From the NCBI GenBank assembly GCA_022574795.1, contig JACZRJ010000045.1, positions 1 to 5,255 of the forward strand: a DNA stretch of 5,255 nucleotides. The letters are read 5' to 3'. A program made the translations under genes and the position numbers. The notes under the pieces are model-generated. The model was not told where the DNA came from and made no database searches. It worked only from the letters and a program-made list of their open reading frames with translations. This document shows, piece after piece, positions 1-5,255 of the stretch. This DNA comes from Patescibacteria group bacterium. Its GTDB lineage: Bacteria > Patescibacteriota > Andersenbacteria > UBA10190. Position 1 is the first letter of the stretch; each line of letters begins with the position of its first letter.

Positions 1-133
1 GGGTACTGACGCAATTACCGTCAAGAATTTATCGGTGGTACAGGTTGATTCGGCCAAGAATTTACTCGTTGTTAAAGGCGCAGTTCCTGGGCGGCGGGGC
101 GGTTTGGTTACCATAAAAACTATTGATACTTAG
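1..133 (+). CDS. rplC: 50S ribosomal protein L3, C-terminal part (5' truncated by window edge)
   Basis: This is the end of the gene for large-subunit protein L3, an early assembly protein that binds 23S rRNA near the peptidyl-transferase centre. Reading in frame from base 2, 43 codons precede a TAG stop at 131-133. The visible peptide has the L3 C-terminal pattern: a TVKNL segment, then VVQVD, then the strand and turn NLLVVKGAVPGRRGG followed by LVTIK. The KGAVPG motif followed by a short basic end is characteristic of bacterial L3. The start, the main beta-barrel and the loop reaching the active centre lie upstream of the window. The position directly before rplD is the standard S10-operon order. 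The identification rests on a short fragment plus strong context. Confidence 0.93.
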   Translation, partial: GTDAITVKNLSVVQVDSAKNLLVVKGAVPGRRGGLVTIKTIDT

Positions 134-137
134 AGGT
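132..137 (+). promoter_or_regulatory. Shine-Dalgarno-like site for rplD
   Basis: AGAGGT lies four bases before the rplD ATG and overlaps the TAG stop of rplC. It is one of only two recognisable ribosome-binding sites among the eleven starts in this window. The spacing is shorter than ideal. Confidence 0.5.
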
Positions 138-141
138 AGCT

Positions 142-834
142 ATGGCTTTAGATAAAACAACAACGGTTGACGCCAAGAACAAAACAGCTCCATCAGCTAG
201 CTGGCAGGTGCAGCCGTTTGGTAGTGGGCAAGCTGGCACGGTTGCTACTCCTGAGTCTTGGCACCTCGTGGCCTCACCGATATTGCTGGCCCAGTCGATT
301 GTCGTTCAGCGCAGCCGACAGAGAATTCGCCGAGCTCATACTAAGGACAGATCAGAGGTACGGGGCGGGGGACGAAAGCCCTGGCGTCAGAAAGGTACCG
401 GTCGTGCTCGCCATGGTTCCATTCGCTCGCCTATTTGGGTTGGTGGTGGGGTAACCTTTGGCCCGCGAAGCCGGAGCGAATACACCGGATCACTACCTAA
501 AGCGATGAAGCGGAGAGCGCTTAGTGGAGCGTTTGCCCAGCAGTTAGGGCAAGGGCGTCTGGGCTTGATCAAGCTGGAAAAAATCTTGCCGGAAACAACG
601 AGAGCGTTTCGACAAGCTTTGCCTGAGGTACATGGCACGATTACGCTAATCCTTGCCCCAGATCAGATGGATCTTAGCCGGGTGGCTCGTAATGTCCCTA
701 AGGTTTTGGTAGTGAGTGCCGATCGGGTGACGCCTCGAGATGTGTTAGTGGCCAAGCAGGTTTTGATCTCAGCTGCGGCACTGCTTATTTTGGAGAAGCG
801 CAGTAAGGCGAGCAGGGCTACCTTGGCTACGTAA
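142..834 (+). CDS. rplD: 50S ribosomal protein L4
   Basis: L4 is an early-assembling large-subunit protein whose long loop reaches into the nascent-peptide exit tunnel. The 230-residue product has a low-complexity N-terminus (about residues 1-30, rich in T, S, A and K), then the globular domain. The diagnostic extended loop spans about residues 64-108, including [20 protein letters not shown] and then [14 protein letters not shown]84 in WRQKGTGR corresponds to E. coli K63, the site of known macrolide-resistance changes, and is unaltered. The C-terminal Rossmann-like part (about 135-217) includes [11 protein letters not shown]. Usual length is about 200-210, so this form is slightly extended at both ends. 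The ATG follows the rplC stop by 8 bases and has an AGAGGT site. In E. coli L4 represses its own operon through the S10 leader. That leader would be upstream of the window, so such control cannot be judged here. Family assignment is secure. Confidence 0.98.
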   Translation: MALDKTTTVDAKNKTAPSASWQVQPFGSGQAGTVATPESWHLVASPILLAQSIVVQRSRQRIRRAHTKDRSEVRGGGRKPWRQKGTGRARHGSIRSPIWVGGGVTFGPRSRSEYTGSLPKAMKRRALSGAFAQQLGQGRLGLIKLEKILPETTRAFRQALPEVHGTITLILAPDQMDLSRVARNVPKVLVVSADRVTPRDVLVAKQVLISAAALLILEKRSKASRATLAT

Positions 835-846
835 ATAACTAGTGCT

Positions 847-1293
847 ATGTCATTACTTTCATTTGCAAGAAAATTGACCGGACGGGCTGAGTCAAAGCCA
901 AAGCCAAAGACCAAAAAGAAGGTCGGGGTTTCCGGTAGTGCTGCGCCTAAGCAGGCGGGGGAAGCTGCTGGGGCCAAAGCGGGTCAGAGCGCCAAGGAAC
1001 CGGACAGCACTTTGGCTGAATCAACTATACCACTAGAGCCGTATCTGACTGAGAAGAGCGTTAACCAACATGCCTCGCTTAGAACGGTAACGTTTAAGGT
1101 ACAGGCTACGGCCACGAAACATGAAGTAGCCCGAGCCTTTGAGGCCAAATACTCTTTTTCGCCAACGGCCGTGCGCTCGATAAGGATGTCGGGAAAGAGT
1201 CGCCGTCGGGGGCACTCTCTGGGGAAAACAGCCCAGTGGAAGAAAGTGTATGTGACGATGCCCGAGGGTAAGAGTATCGACTTTACGGTCTAG
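847..1293 (+). CDS. rplW: 50S ribosomal protein L23 with long N-terminal extension
   Basis: L23 sits beside the exit-tunnel opening, where it serves as a docking site for trigger factor and signal recognition particle. The conserved domain is about residues 62-148: PYLTEKS (65-71), a TFKV strand, the helix KHEVARAFEAKYSF, the VRSIRMSGKSRRRG loop that inserts into the subunit, and a final VYVTMPEGKSIDF strand. Before it lie about 60 residues rich in K, A, G, S and P, so the 148-residue product is about 50 longer than the usual 95 or so. Such charged N-terminal tails on L23 are familiar in candidate-phyla bacteria (recalled, not checked). The ATG lies 12 bases after the rplD stop and no Shine-Dalgarno sequence is visible. 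A shorter protein starting inside the tail cannot be excluded, but I see no in-frame ATG before residue 114. Confidence 0.96.
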   Translation: MSLLSFARKLTGRAESKPKPKTKKKVGVSGSAAPKQAGEAAGAKAGQSAKEPDSTLAESTIPLEPYLTEKSVNQHASLRTVTFKVQATATKHEVARAFEAKYSFSPTAVRSIRMSGKSRRRGHSLGKTAQWKKVYVTMPEGKSIDFTV

Positions 1294-1301
1294 TCTTAGA
1301 T

Positions 1302-2144
1302 ATGCCAATTAAACTATACAAAACAACCAGAGGAGCCCGTAAACAGGCCTCGATAGTTGATCGCCGGGAACTGAGAGGAACACGACCTCATCGTCCCCTG
1401 ACTTTGGCTAAACGACGGGGTTCCGGGAGAGGTGCGGCGGGTAAGATTACGGTTAGACATCGTGGCGGGGGAGCGAAACGATTGCAGCGAGTAGTTGATT
1501 TTGGACAAGCCAAGCTGGGTGTGACGGCAGTAGTTGAGAGTCTTGAGTATGATCCTAACCGAACAGGGTTTATAGTTCTACTGAAATATGAAGATGGTGA
1601 TCGCAGGTACCGACTGGCTTGGGAAGGGGCCACAATCGGTCAGCGAGTTGTGGCGGACGTAGCCGCGCCTGAGGAAGTTGGCAATCGACTGCCGCTTAAA
1701 AAGGTAACCCCAGGAACAAATGTCTATGAGGTTGAGCTGAAGGTGGGTCGGGGAGCAAAGTTGTTACGGGCAGCAGGAGCGACGGCGGTGGTTATGGATG
1801 TCAGTGACGGCTTGGCCCAGCTTAAGTTACCGTCGGGAGAAATTCGGCTCATTCCTAGTGAAGCATTTGCTACGATAGGGGTGGCTAGTAATGTTGACAA
1901 GTGGCTTGAGCGAATCGGCTCGGCGGGGAGAATGCGCCGGAAAGGCCGTCGGCCGCAAGTGAGAGGTAAGGCGATGAACCCAGTTGATCATCCGCACGGT
2001 GGTGGTGAAGGACAACAGTCGATTGGTATGAAGCATCCCAAGACGAAATGGGGTAAGACGGCCTTGGGAGTCAAAACGCGGAAAAAGGATAAATATTCTG
2101 ACCGCTTCATCCTAGCGCGGCGTAAAAAGAAGCGCCGCACCTAA
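1302..2144 (+). CDS. rplB: 50S ribosomal protein L2
   Basis: L2 is a core large-subunit protein needed for subunit joining and for the peptidyl-transferase region. The 280-residue product has the family's normal length. Visible blocks in order are the basic N-terminus with GKITVRHRGGGAKR (47-60), the OB-like strands with SLEYDPNRTGFI (80-91), the SH3-like domain with NVYEVELKVGRGAKLLRAAG (140-159) and LPSGEIRLI (176-184), and the C-terminal rRNA-binding signature MNPVDHPHGGGEG (225-237). H230 appears to be the equivalent of E. coli H229, which is important for activity. The end is very basic (RRKKKRR). The ATG is 8 bases after rplW with no Shine-Dalgarno sequence. A 58-base AT-rich gap follows, the largest gap in the window. 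Confidence 0.99.
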   Translation: MPIKLYKTTRGARKQASIVDRRELRGTRPHRPLTLAKRRGSGRGAAGKITVRHRGGGAKRLQRVVDFGQAKLGVTAVVESLEYDPNRTGFIVLLKYEDGDRRYRLAWEGATIGQRVVADVAAPEEVGNRLPLKKVTPGTNVYEVELKVGRGAKLLRAAGATAVVMDVSDGLAQLKLPSGEIRLIPSEAFATIGVASNVDKWLERIGSAGRMRRKGRRPQVRGKAMNPVDHPHGGGEGQQSIGMKHPKTKWGKTALGVKTRKKDKYSDRFILARRKKKRRT

Positions 2145-2152
2145 ACCAGATT

Positions 2153-2181
2153 TTGACAGAAATTATTTATCTTTCTATGGT
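2153..2181 (+). promoter_or_regulatory. Candidate sigma70-type internal promoter upstream of rpsS
   Basis: A perfect -35 hexamer TTGACA (2153-2158) is followed by a 17-base spacer and TATGGT (2176-2181), which matches the -10 consensus at four of six positions including the key first A and last T. It lies in the 58-base gap between rplB and rpsS, which has only about 29% G+C by hand count. Initiation would be expected near 2188, leaving a leader of about 15 bases before the rpsS ATG. The arrangement would give extra transcription of rpsS and the genes after it. This is a motif-based inference; chance occurrence in AT-rich DNA is possible. Confidence 0.5.
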
Positions 2182-2202
2182 AGCAAGCAATAGATACTAA
2201 CT

Positions 2203-2535
2203 ATGACACGATCACTTAAAAAGGGACCATTCATCGACGCTAAGTTGCTCAAGCGAGTTAAGGCGCTCAGGACTGGTGACCGCACGATTATTAAAACCTG
2301 GTCACGGTCCTCAACGATTTACCCAGAAATGGTGGGTTTTCGCTTTGGAGTTCATAACGGAAAGGATCACATTGAGGTGCTGGTCTTGGAGGATATGGTT
2401 GGTCATAAGTTGGGAGAATTTTCACCGACGAGAAAGTTCGTTCGGCACGGTGGTCGAATTCAGAAGGAGCAAGAAGCTGCGGCGGCAACTGGAGCAGCCT
2501 CGGCTGGCGGCAGCTCTGCCCCTAAAACTACGTAG
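2203..2535 (+). CDS. rpsS: 30S ribosomal protein S19 with C-terminal tail
   Basis: S19 lies in the head of the small subunit, near S13 and the decoding region. The product begins with the near-invariant [12 protein letters not shown] and carries [20 protein letters not shown] (30-49), VHNGK, and [17 protein letters not shown], which cover the entire S19 fold. The conserved core ends at about residue 80. It is followed by [10 protein letters not shown] and an Ala/Gly/Ser tail, giving 110 residues against about 92 in E. coli. The HGG-x-IQKE extension resembles S19 of candidate-phyla bacteria (inference from memory). The ATG at 2203 is set by the conserved N-terminus and has no Shine-Dalgarno sequence. 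The gene follows the candidate internal promoter. Confidence 0.98.
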   Translation: MTRSLKKGPFIDAKLLKRVKALRTGDRTIIKTWSRSSTIYPEMVGFRFGVHNGKDHIEVLVLEDMVGHKLGEFSPTRKFVRHGGRIQKEQEAAAATGAASAGGSSAPKTT

Positions 2536-2550
2536 TGGTAGTAATCAGCC

Positions 2551-3072
2551 ATGGAAATTTCTGCTCAACACAAGAACGCTAGAATGTCAGCTCGTAAGCT
2601 GCGAGCTCTGCGTGAGGTTGTCATCGGTTTATCAGCGAGCGAGGCGGCCGATCAACTTGCCTTCCTGCCAGGGAAAGCGTCGCTCATTATGGGTCGGGTG
2701 CTGGCCAGTGCGATGGCTAACGCCAAAAATAATTTTGAGATTGAGACCAATACTTTAAAGGTAGTAGAGGTTGTCATCGATGGAGGATATGTCATGAAGC
2801 GTTGGAAACCGCGCAGTCGTGGGATGGCTCATCCTTATGTAAAACGAACCTGTCATGTGACTGTTGTTTTAGAAGAGGCTGGCCGGCAGGCGCCCAAGAG
2901 CCGGGGTCGCAAGGCTGAGATAGAAACTGTGCGTGTTGAGGACCTCTCGGAGAGTCAATTGAGATCTGACAGCAAGCCCCAGGCAGGTAGCGCCGGCGCC
3001 GCTCACAAGGAGCGGACTAAAGGGGAGCGGAGAGCAGCCGTGCATAAGGAGTATCGACGTAAAAGTATCTAG
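2551..3072 (+). CDS. rplV: 50S ribosomal protein L22 with long C-terminal extension
   Basis: L22 contacts all domains of 23S rRNA, and its beta-hairpin lines the exit tunnel. The core covers about residues 1-110: AQHKNARMSARKLR at the start, a helical middle with ASAMANAKNNF, and the hairpin from GGYVMKRWKPRSRG to KRTCHVTVVLEE. M82, K83 and R84 fall at the same numbers as the E. coli MKR triplet whose deletion gives macrolide resistance, and here the triplet is intact. About 60 further residues follow, rich in K, R, E, A and S, so the 173-residue product far exceeds the usual 110 or so. The tail is probably flexible and surface-exposed (inference). The ATG is 15 bases after rpsS, with no convincing ribosome-binding site; rpsC starts 5 bases after its stop. 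Confidence 0.97.
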   Translation: MEISAQHKNARMSARKLRALREVVIGLSASEAADQLAFLPGKASLIMGRVLASAMANAKNNFEIETNTLKVVEVVIDGGYVMKRWKPRSRGMAHPYVKRTCHVTVVLEEAGRQAPKSRGRKAEIETVRVEDLSESQLRSDSKPQAGSAGAAHKERTKGERRAAVHKEYRRKSI

Positions 3073-3077
3073 CTACT

Positions 3078-3842
3078 ATGGGTAGAAAGACCAATCCAAA
3101 GATCATTAGGATTAGTAACCAGACACTGGTCTGGGACTCACACTGGTTTTCTGACCGGCAGAGCCAATACCGGGAGAATTTGCTCCAGGATTTGCTGATC
3201 CGACGGTATTTAGAAACGAAATTGAGAGCCGCGGCAATTTCGCGAGTGGAAATTGGGCGAGACCAGAAAGAAGTTGTCCTGACAATTCACACCTCGCGGC
3301 CGGCGATGGTTATTGGTCGCGGTGGCTCGGGAATTGAGCTTATCCAAGGTGATTTGAAGAAGATATTGTTAGGTAAACTACGTTTGCGAATCAATGTGCA
3401 GGAAATTCGTAATCCTGACACCAATGCGATGGCGGTGGCGACTCAGGTGGTAGATCAATTGGAGCGACGAATGCCGTATCGGAGAGCTTTGAAGCAATCG
3501 GTGCAACGGGCGATTCAGGCTGGAGCGGTGGGCGTGCGGGTGGCTGTGTCTGGCCGACTCAATGGCGCTGACATAGCTCGTCGGGAGTGGTTAGCGGAGG
3601 GTAGTGTGCCACTTGCCACCTTTCGGATTGATATTGATTACGCTCGGCTCACAGCCCGGACCGTGTATGGTGCCATTGGTGTGAAGGTGTGGATTAATCG
3701 GGGTGAGTTTTCAACGAAACCAGAGGAAGAGAAGCCCAAGCAGCAAAGCCGGGCTCCTCAAGAGGCCAAGCGTCAGCGAACATCACTGGCGGAGAAGGCC
3801 GCGGCGCAACGCCGGACTCCGGCGAAGAGCAGTAAAAAGTAA
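3078..3842 (+). CDS. rpsC: 30S ribosomal protein S3
   Basis: S3 forms part of the mRNA entry channel of the small subunit. The 254-residue product opens with MGRKTNP, a variant of the usual MGQKVNP. The type-2 KH domain contains VTIHTSRP-like [14 protein letters not shown] with the GXXG loop G80-R-G-G83. The C-terminal S3 domain includes [12 protein letters not shown] (134-145), [11 protein letters not shown] (158-168) and [12 protein letters not shown] (195-206). R135, R136 and K139 match the R-R-x-x-K cluster linked to the mRNA helicase activity in E. coli. After residue 210 there is a tail of about 44 residues rich in K, Q, E, A and R; E. coli S3 has 233 residues. The ATG lies 5 bases after rplV, fixed by the conserved N-terminus, with no Shine-Dalgarno sequence. 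Confidence 0.98.
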   Translation: MGRKTNPKIIRISNQTLVWDSHWFSDRQSQYRENLLQDLLIRRYLETKLRAAAISRVEIGRDQKEVVLTIHTSRPAMVIGRGGSGIELIQGDLKKILLGKLRLRINVQEIRNPDTNAMAVATQVVDQLERRMPYRRALKQSVQRAIQAGAVGVRVAVSGRLNGADIARREWLAEGSVPLATFRIDIDYARLTARTVYGAIGVKVWINRGEFSTKPEEEKPKQQSRAPQEAKRQRTSLAEKAAAQRRTPAKSSKK

Positions 3843-3844
3843 GG
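3840..3844 (+). promoter_or_regulatory. Shine-Dalgarno-like site for rplP
   Basis: TAAGG, an exact match to the 5' half of the consensus TAAGGAGG, lies five bases before the rplP ATG. Its TAA is also the rpsC stop. It supports the start at 3850 over upstream in-frame starts inside rpsC. Confidence 0.5.
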
Positions 3845-3849
3845 CCGAT

Positions 3850-4260
3850 ATGTTAACACCACGTAAAGTAAAGCATCGTAAGCAACATCAGGGTCGAGTG
3901 ACCGGGGCTACCAAAGGTGCTCAGACGGTAGACTTTGGTCAGTTTGGGATTAAGGCTTTAGAAAATCGTTGGTTGACAGCTCGTCAAATTGAAGCAGCGC
4001 GACGGGCCATGACCCGCTTTGTCCAGCGGAGTGGTAAGATTTGGATTCGAGTATTTCCTGATAAACCAATCACTAAGAAGGGACAAGAGGTTCCGATGGG
4101 TAAGGGTAAGGGAGCAGTTGATCATTTTGTTTTTCCGGTGCACCGCGGCCGAATACTTTTTGAGATGGATGGTGTTGAAGAGGACGTAGCCAAGGAAGCT
4201 TTACGTTTGGCCAGCCACAAGTTACCGATGAAGACCCGTTTTGTGAAGCGCCATGGCTAA
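3850..4260 (+). CDS. rplP: 50S ribosomal protein L16
   Basis: L16 is a late-assembly protein near the A site and the elbow of bound tRNA. The chosen start gives [16 protein letters not shown], the standard L16 N-terminus, and a 136-residue product, the same length as in E. coli. The frame is open further upstream to about 3703, but that part only reads the rpsC tail in another frame and was left out. Signature blocks are [14 protein letters not shown] (43-56), [16 protein letters not shown] (62-77), MGKGKG (83-88) and RILFEMDGV (101-109). The residue before MGKGKG is P82, where E. coli has R81, the arginine hydroxylated by the oxygenase YcfD/RoxA; that modification is therefore impossible here. 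The stop overlaps the rpmC start by 8 bases, suggesting translational coupling. Confidence 0.98.
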   Translation: MLTPRKVKHRKQHQGRVTGATKGAQTVDFGQFGIKALENRWLTARQIEAARRAMTRFVQRSGKIWIRVFPDKPITKKGQEVPMGKGKGAVDHFVFPVHRGRILFEMDGVEEDVAKEALRLASHKLPMKTRFVKRHG

Positions 4261-4450
4261 TAAAGCTCACGACCTGCGTAATCTTTCTCAAGGCCAGTTA
4301 ACTGGACGCCTGACAAGCATGCGGGCTGAATTGGTTGAACATCGTGAGAATGTTCGGTTGGGTAAGGAGAAAAATCACCGACAGCTGCGATATTTACGAC
4401 GTGATATCGCGCGGGCCGAGACCGTGCTGCAGGAATTACAGAGCCGATAA
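4253..4450 (+). CDS. rpmC: 50S ribosomal protein L29
   Basis: L29 is a small helical-hairpin protein beside the exit tunnel, next to L23. The 65-residue product is of normal length. It has the pattern [20 protein letters not shown] in the first helix, a short turn with V-R-L-G-K-E-K-N, then a second helix ending [15 protein letters not shown], which matches the family's RRDIARIKTVL motif. All eleven arginine codons are CGN, as in rplP and unlike the DNA further downstream. The ATG lies inside the last codons of rplP, with an 8-base overlap and no ribosome-binding site, so translation probably follows on from rplP. L29 sequences diverge widely; motif and position together make the call firm. 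Confidence 0.95.
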   Translation: MANKAHDLRNLSQGQLTGRLTSMRAELVEHRENVRLGKEKNHRQLRYLRRDIARAETVLQELQSR

Positions 4451-4452
4451 GC

Positions 4453-4481
4453 TTGCCAGGGAACATTATTTTACTCATAGT
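4453..4481 (+). promoter_or_regulatory. Weak candidate promoter upstream of rpsQ
   Basis: TTGCCA (4453-4458, five of six to the -35 consensus) and CATAGT (4476-4481, four of six to the -10 consensus) are separated by 17 bases in the AT-rich gap between rpmC and rpsQ. Initiation would fall almost on the rpsQ ATG, making a nearly leaderless transcript. The -10 lacks the first T, and the site may be fortuitous. Confidence 0.2.
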
Positions 4482-4489
4482 TATTGCTT

Positions 4490-4795
4490 ATGCCAGCTGA
4501 CGAGACCACCACAGACTCACCTAAGCCTCCGGTAAAGACTGGACGGTCTTTGCGTGGGGTGGTGGCGAGTCGCTCGGGCACTCAATCGGTGACGGTAGTT
4601 GTTAAGCGGCTGGTTAAGCATCCCCTCTATCTTAAAAGGCTGAATAGAGAAAAAAAATATCATGCGCATGATGAAAATAATGAATATTCTCCAGGTGAGA
4701 CTGTTATGATTGAAGAATCAGCCCCAACTTCCAAGAAAAAAGCGTGGAAAGTTATAAAGAAGATTTCATATGATACAACCGCAAACAAAACTTAA
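4490..4795 (+). CDS. rpsQ: 30S ribosomal protein S17
   Basis: S17 is an OB-fold primary binder of 16S rRNA in the lower body of the small subunit. I chose the ATG at 4490 (101 residues). A TTG two codons earlier at 4484 is possible but has no better ribosome-binding site. After a variable leader of about 18 residues come [30 protein letters not shown] (34-50), the signature HAHDENNE (58-65), [10 protein letters not shown], and [11 protein letters not shown]. These cover the full fold. The gene's base use changes part-way: the first four arginine codons (up to 4609) are CGN, the last two (4637 and 4646) are AGG and AGA, and G+C falls from about 58% to about 35%. The 3' end overlaps rplN by 26 bases. 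The protein reads as one intact S17 across the change, so any junction is in frame. Confidence 0.96.
   Translation: MPADETTTDSPKPPVKTGRSLRGVVASRSGTQSVTVVVKRLVKHPLYLKRLNREKKYHAHDENNEYSPGETVMIEESAPTSKKKAWKVIKKISYDTTANKT
4610..4640 (+). other. Compositional breakpoint inside rpsQ
   Basis: Hand counts give 70 of 120 G+C for 4501-4620 and 42 of 120 for 4621-4740. The low value continues through rplN (46 of 120 at 4741-4860, 45 of 120 at 4981-5100). The last CGN arginine codon of the upstream type ends at 4609 and the first AGR codon starts at 4637. The interval encodes LVKHPLYLK, the most conserved peptide of S17. It marks a likely junction between DNA of two origins, biological or artefactual; see the finding. 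Confidence 0.6.
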
Positions 4796-5138
4796 CGTCG
4801 CAGACAATACGGGAGCTAAGATTATTCAGTGCTTTCGTGTTTTGGGTGGAACAAGAAGAAGGTATGCCCAGCTCGGAGACATAATTGTAGCTGCCGTGAA
4901 GGAAGCTGAACCAAGACGCATAGTGAAGAAGCACGAAATCGTGAGAGCTGTTGTTGTTCGCCAGAAAAAAGCATACAGAAGAAAAGATGGTTCATACATT
5001 CGTTTTGACGAAAATGCAGCAGTAATACTAGAAAAGGAAAAAGAGCCAAAGGGAGGACGTATTTTTGGACCTATTCCAAGAGAAATGCGAGAAAAAGGAT
5101 TTACTAAGATAGCAGCTTTAGCCACTGAAGTTATATGA
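4770..5138 (+). CDS. rplN: 50S ribosomal protein L14
   Basis: L14 lies at the subunit interface, where it contacts L19 and 16S rRNA and is the binding site of the silencing factor RsfS in bacteria that have it. The 122-residue product has exactly the family length. It shows [17 protein letters not shown] at the start, [20 protein letters not shown] (23-42), a VVVRQKK strand, [17 protein letters not shown] (71-87), and [17 protein letters not shown] (95-111) before the final IAALATEVI. The conserved N-terminus fixes the ATG even though it lies 26 bases inside rpsQ. Base use is AT-rich: eight of fourteen arginine codons are AGA or AGG, and ATA is common for isoleucine, in contrast to rplP and rpmC. 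The stop TGA overlaps the rplX ATG (ATGA). Confidence 0.98.
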   Translation: MIQPQTKLNVADNTGAKIIQCFRVLGGTRRRYAQLGDIIVAAVKEAEPRRIVKKHEIVRAVVVRQKKAYRRKDGSYIRFDENAAVILEKEKEPKGGRIFGPIPREMREKGFTKIAALATEVI

Positions 5139-5255
5139 AGTTAAAGAAAGGAGACATAGTTTTAATAACTGCAGGAAAGGAAAAAGGCAAGAAAGTAAAG
5201 ATTACAAAGACGCTTCCTCAGGTAGGCCGTGTTGTTTTAGACGGCGCAAATATTA
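5135..5255 (+). CDS. rplX: 50S ribosomal protein L24, N-terminal part (3' truncated by window edge)
   Basis: L24 is an assembly-initiating protein of the large subunit that ends up near the exit tunnel. Forty codons are visible, beginning [20 protein letters not shown]. This is the KOW motif of L24, with the conserved KKGD, GKEKGK and later VVLDGANI strand, which matches the usual VVVEGVNI. The ATG overlaps the rplN stop in an ATGA arrangement, implying coupled translation. No ribosome-binding site lies upstream. A purine-rich AAAGGAG at 5147-5153 is within the coding sequence (codons for Lys-Gly-Asp) and does not precede a usable start. Composition is AT-rich like rplN. The rest of the gene lies beyond the window. 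Confidence 0.95.
   Translation, partial: MKLKKGDIVLITAGKEKGKKVKITKTLPQVGRVVLDGANI

Noticed and set aside
663..977. Open frames on the - strand, such as this one opposite rplD and rplW.
   Set aside because: All lie opposite conserved ribosomal genes, show no family motifs or start signals, and are expected by chance in DNA of this composition.
2145..2202. A possible transcription terminator after rplB.
   Set aside because: No GC-rich stem followed by a T-run is present; the gap is AT-rich without a stable hairpin, and the operon continues.
2276..2758. A 160-codon open frame on the + strand across the rpsS-rplV boundary.
   Set aside because: It overlaps two certain ribosomal genes in another frame, and its translation has no recognisable domain; it is a shadow.
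3703..3849. An in-frame upstream extension of rplP of 49 codons.
   Set aside because: It only reads the rpsC tail in another frame. [11 protein letters not shown] at 3850 is the canonical L16 start, gives the exact family length, and has TAAGG before it.
4659..4672. A perfect 14-base palindrome ATCATGCGCATGAT in rpsQ, next to the compositional switch.
   Set aside because: It encodes the conserved H-A-H-D motif of S17 (CAT GCG CAT GAT), so protein constraint explains it; there is no loop and no second copy to suggest a recombination site.
5147..5153. A strong AAAGGAG sequence resembling a ribosome-binding site.
   Set aside because: It is inside the conserved KKGD codons of rplX, and no suitable start codon follows at the right distance.

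Overview
The window is a continuous stretch of a bacterial S10/spc ribosomal-protein operon. All genes are on the + strand, in the canonical bacterial order: rplC (3' end only), rplD, rplW, rplB, rpsS, rplV, rpsC, rplP, rpmC, rpsQ, rplN, rplX (5' end only). No gene lies on the - strand; the open frames there are shadows. I see no RNA gene, mobile element, CRISPR array or long repeat. Essentially every base is coding. The longest gap is 58 bases, between rplB and rpsS.

The proteins look like those of a Candidate Phyla Radiation (Patescibacteria) member, probably near Parcubacteria. Points in favour are the L4 loop wording ([29 protein letters not shown]), the extra RHGGRIQKE segment and tail after the S19 core, the basic N-terminal extension of L23, and the [14 protein letters not shown] block in L14. 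This placement is an inference from remembered family patterns and was not tested by a search.

Layout: 1-133 is the end of L3. 142-2144 holds L4, L23 and L2, spaced 8-12 bases apart. 2145-2202 is an AT-rich gap with a good sigma70-type promoter candidate. 2203-4450 holds S19, L22, S3, L16 and L29, the last overlapping L16 by 8 bases. 4451-4489 is a short AT-rich gap. 4490-5255 holds S17, L14 and L24, with overlapping ends. The products are parts of both ribosomal subunits: L3, L4, L2, L16 and L14 around the peptidyl-transferase core and subunit interface; L4, L22, L23, L24 and L29 lining or surrounding the exit tunnel; S3, S17 and S19 in the small subunit. Transcribing them together is the usual way of keeping subunit assembly balanced.

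The most notable signal is a sharp change of base composition and codon use inside rpsQ, at about 4610-4640. Hand counts of G+C are 63% (3481-3600), 51% (4141-4260) and 58% (4501-4620), then 35% (4621-4740), 38% (4741-4860) and 38% (4981-5100). Arginine codons switch from CGN to mainly AGA/AGG at the same place. The window may therefore join DNA of two origins, either by recombination or as an assembly chimera, within one of the most conserved peptides of S17. Secondary points are long low-complexity tails on several ribosomal proteins, scarce Shine-Dalgarno sequences, and the internal promoter before rpsS. I found no previously undescribed biological system.
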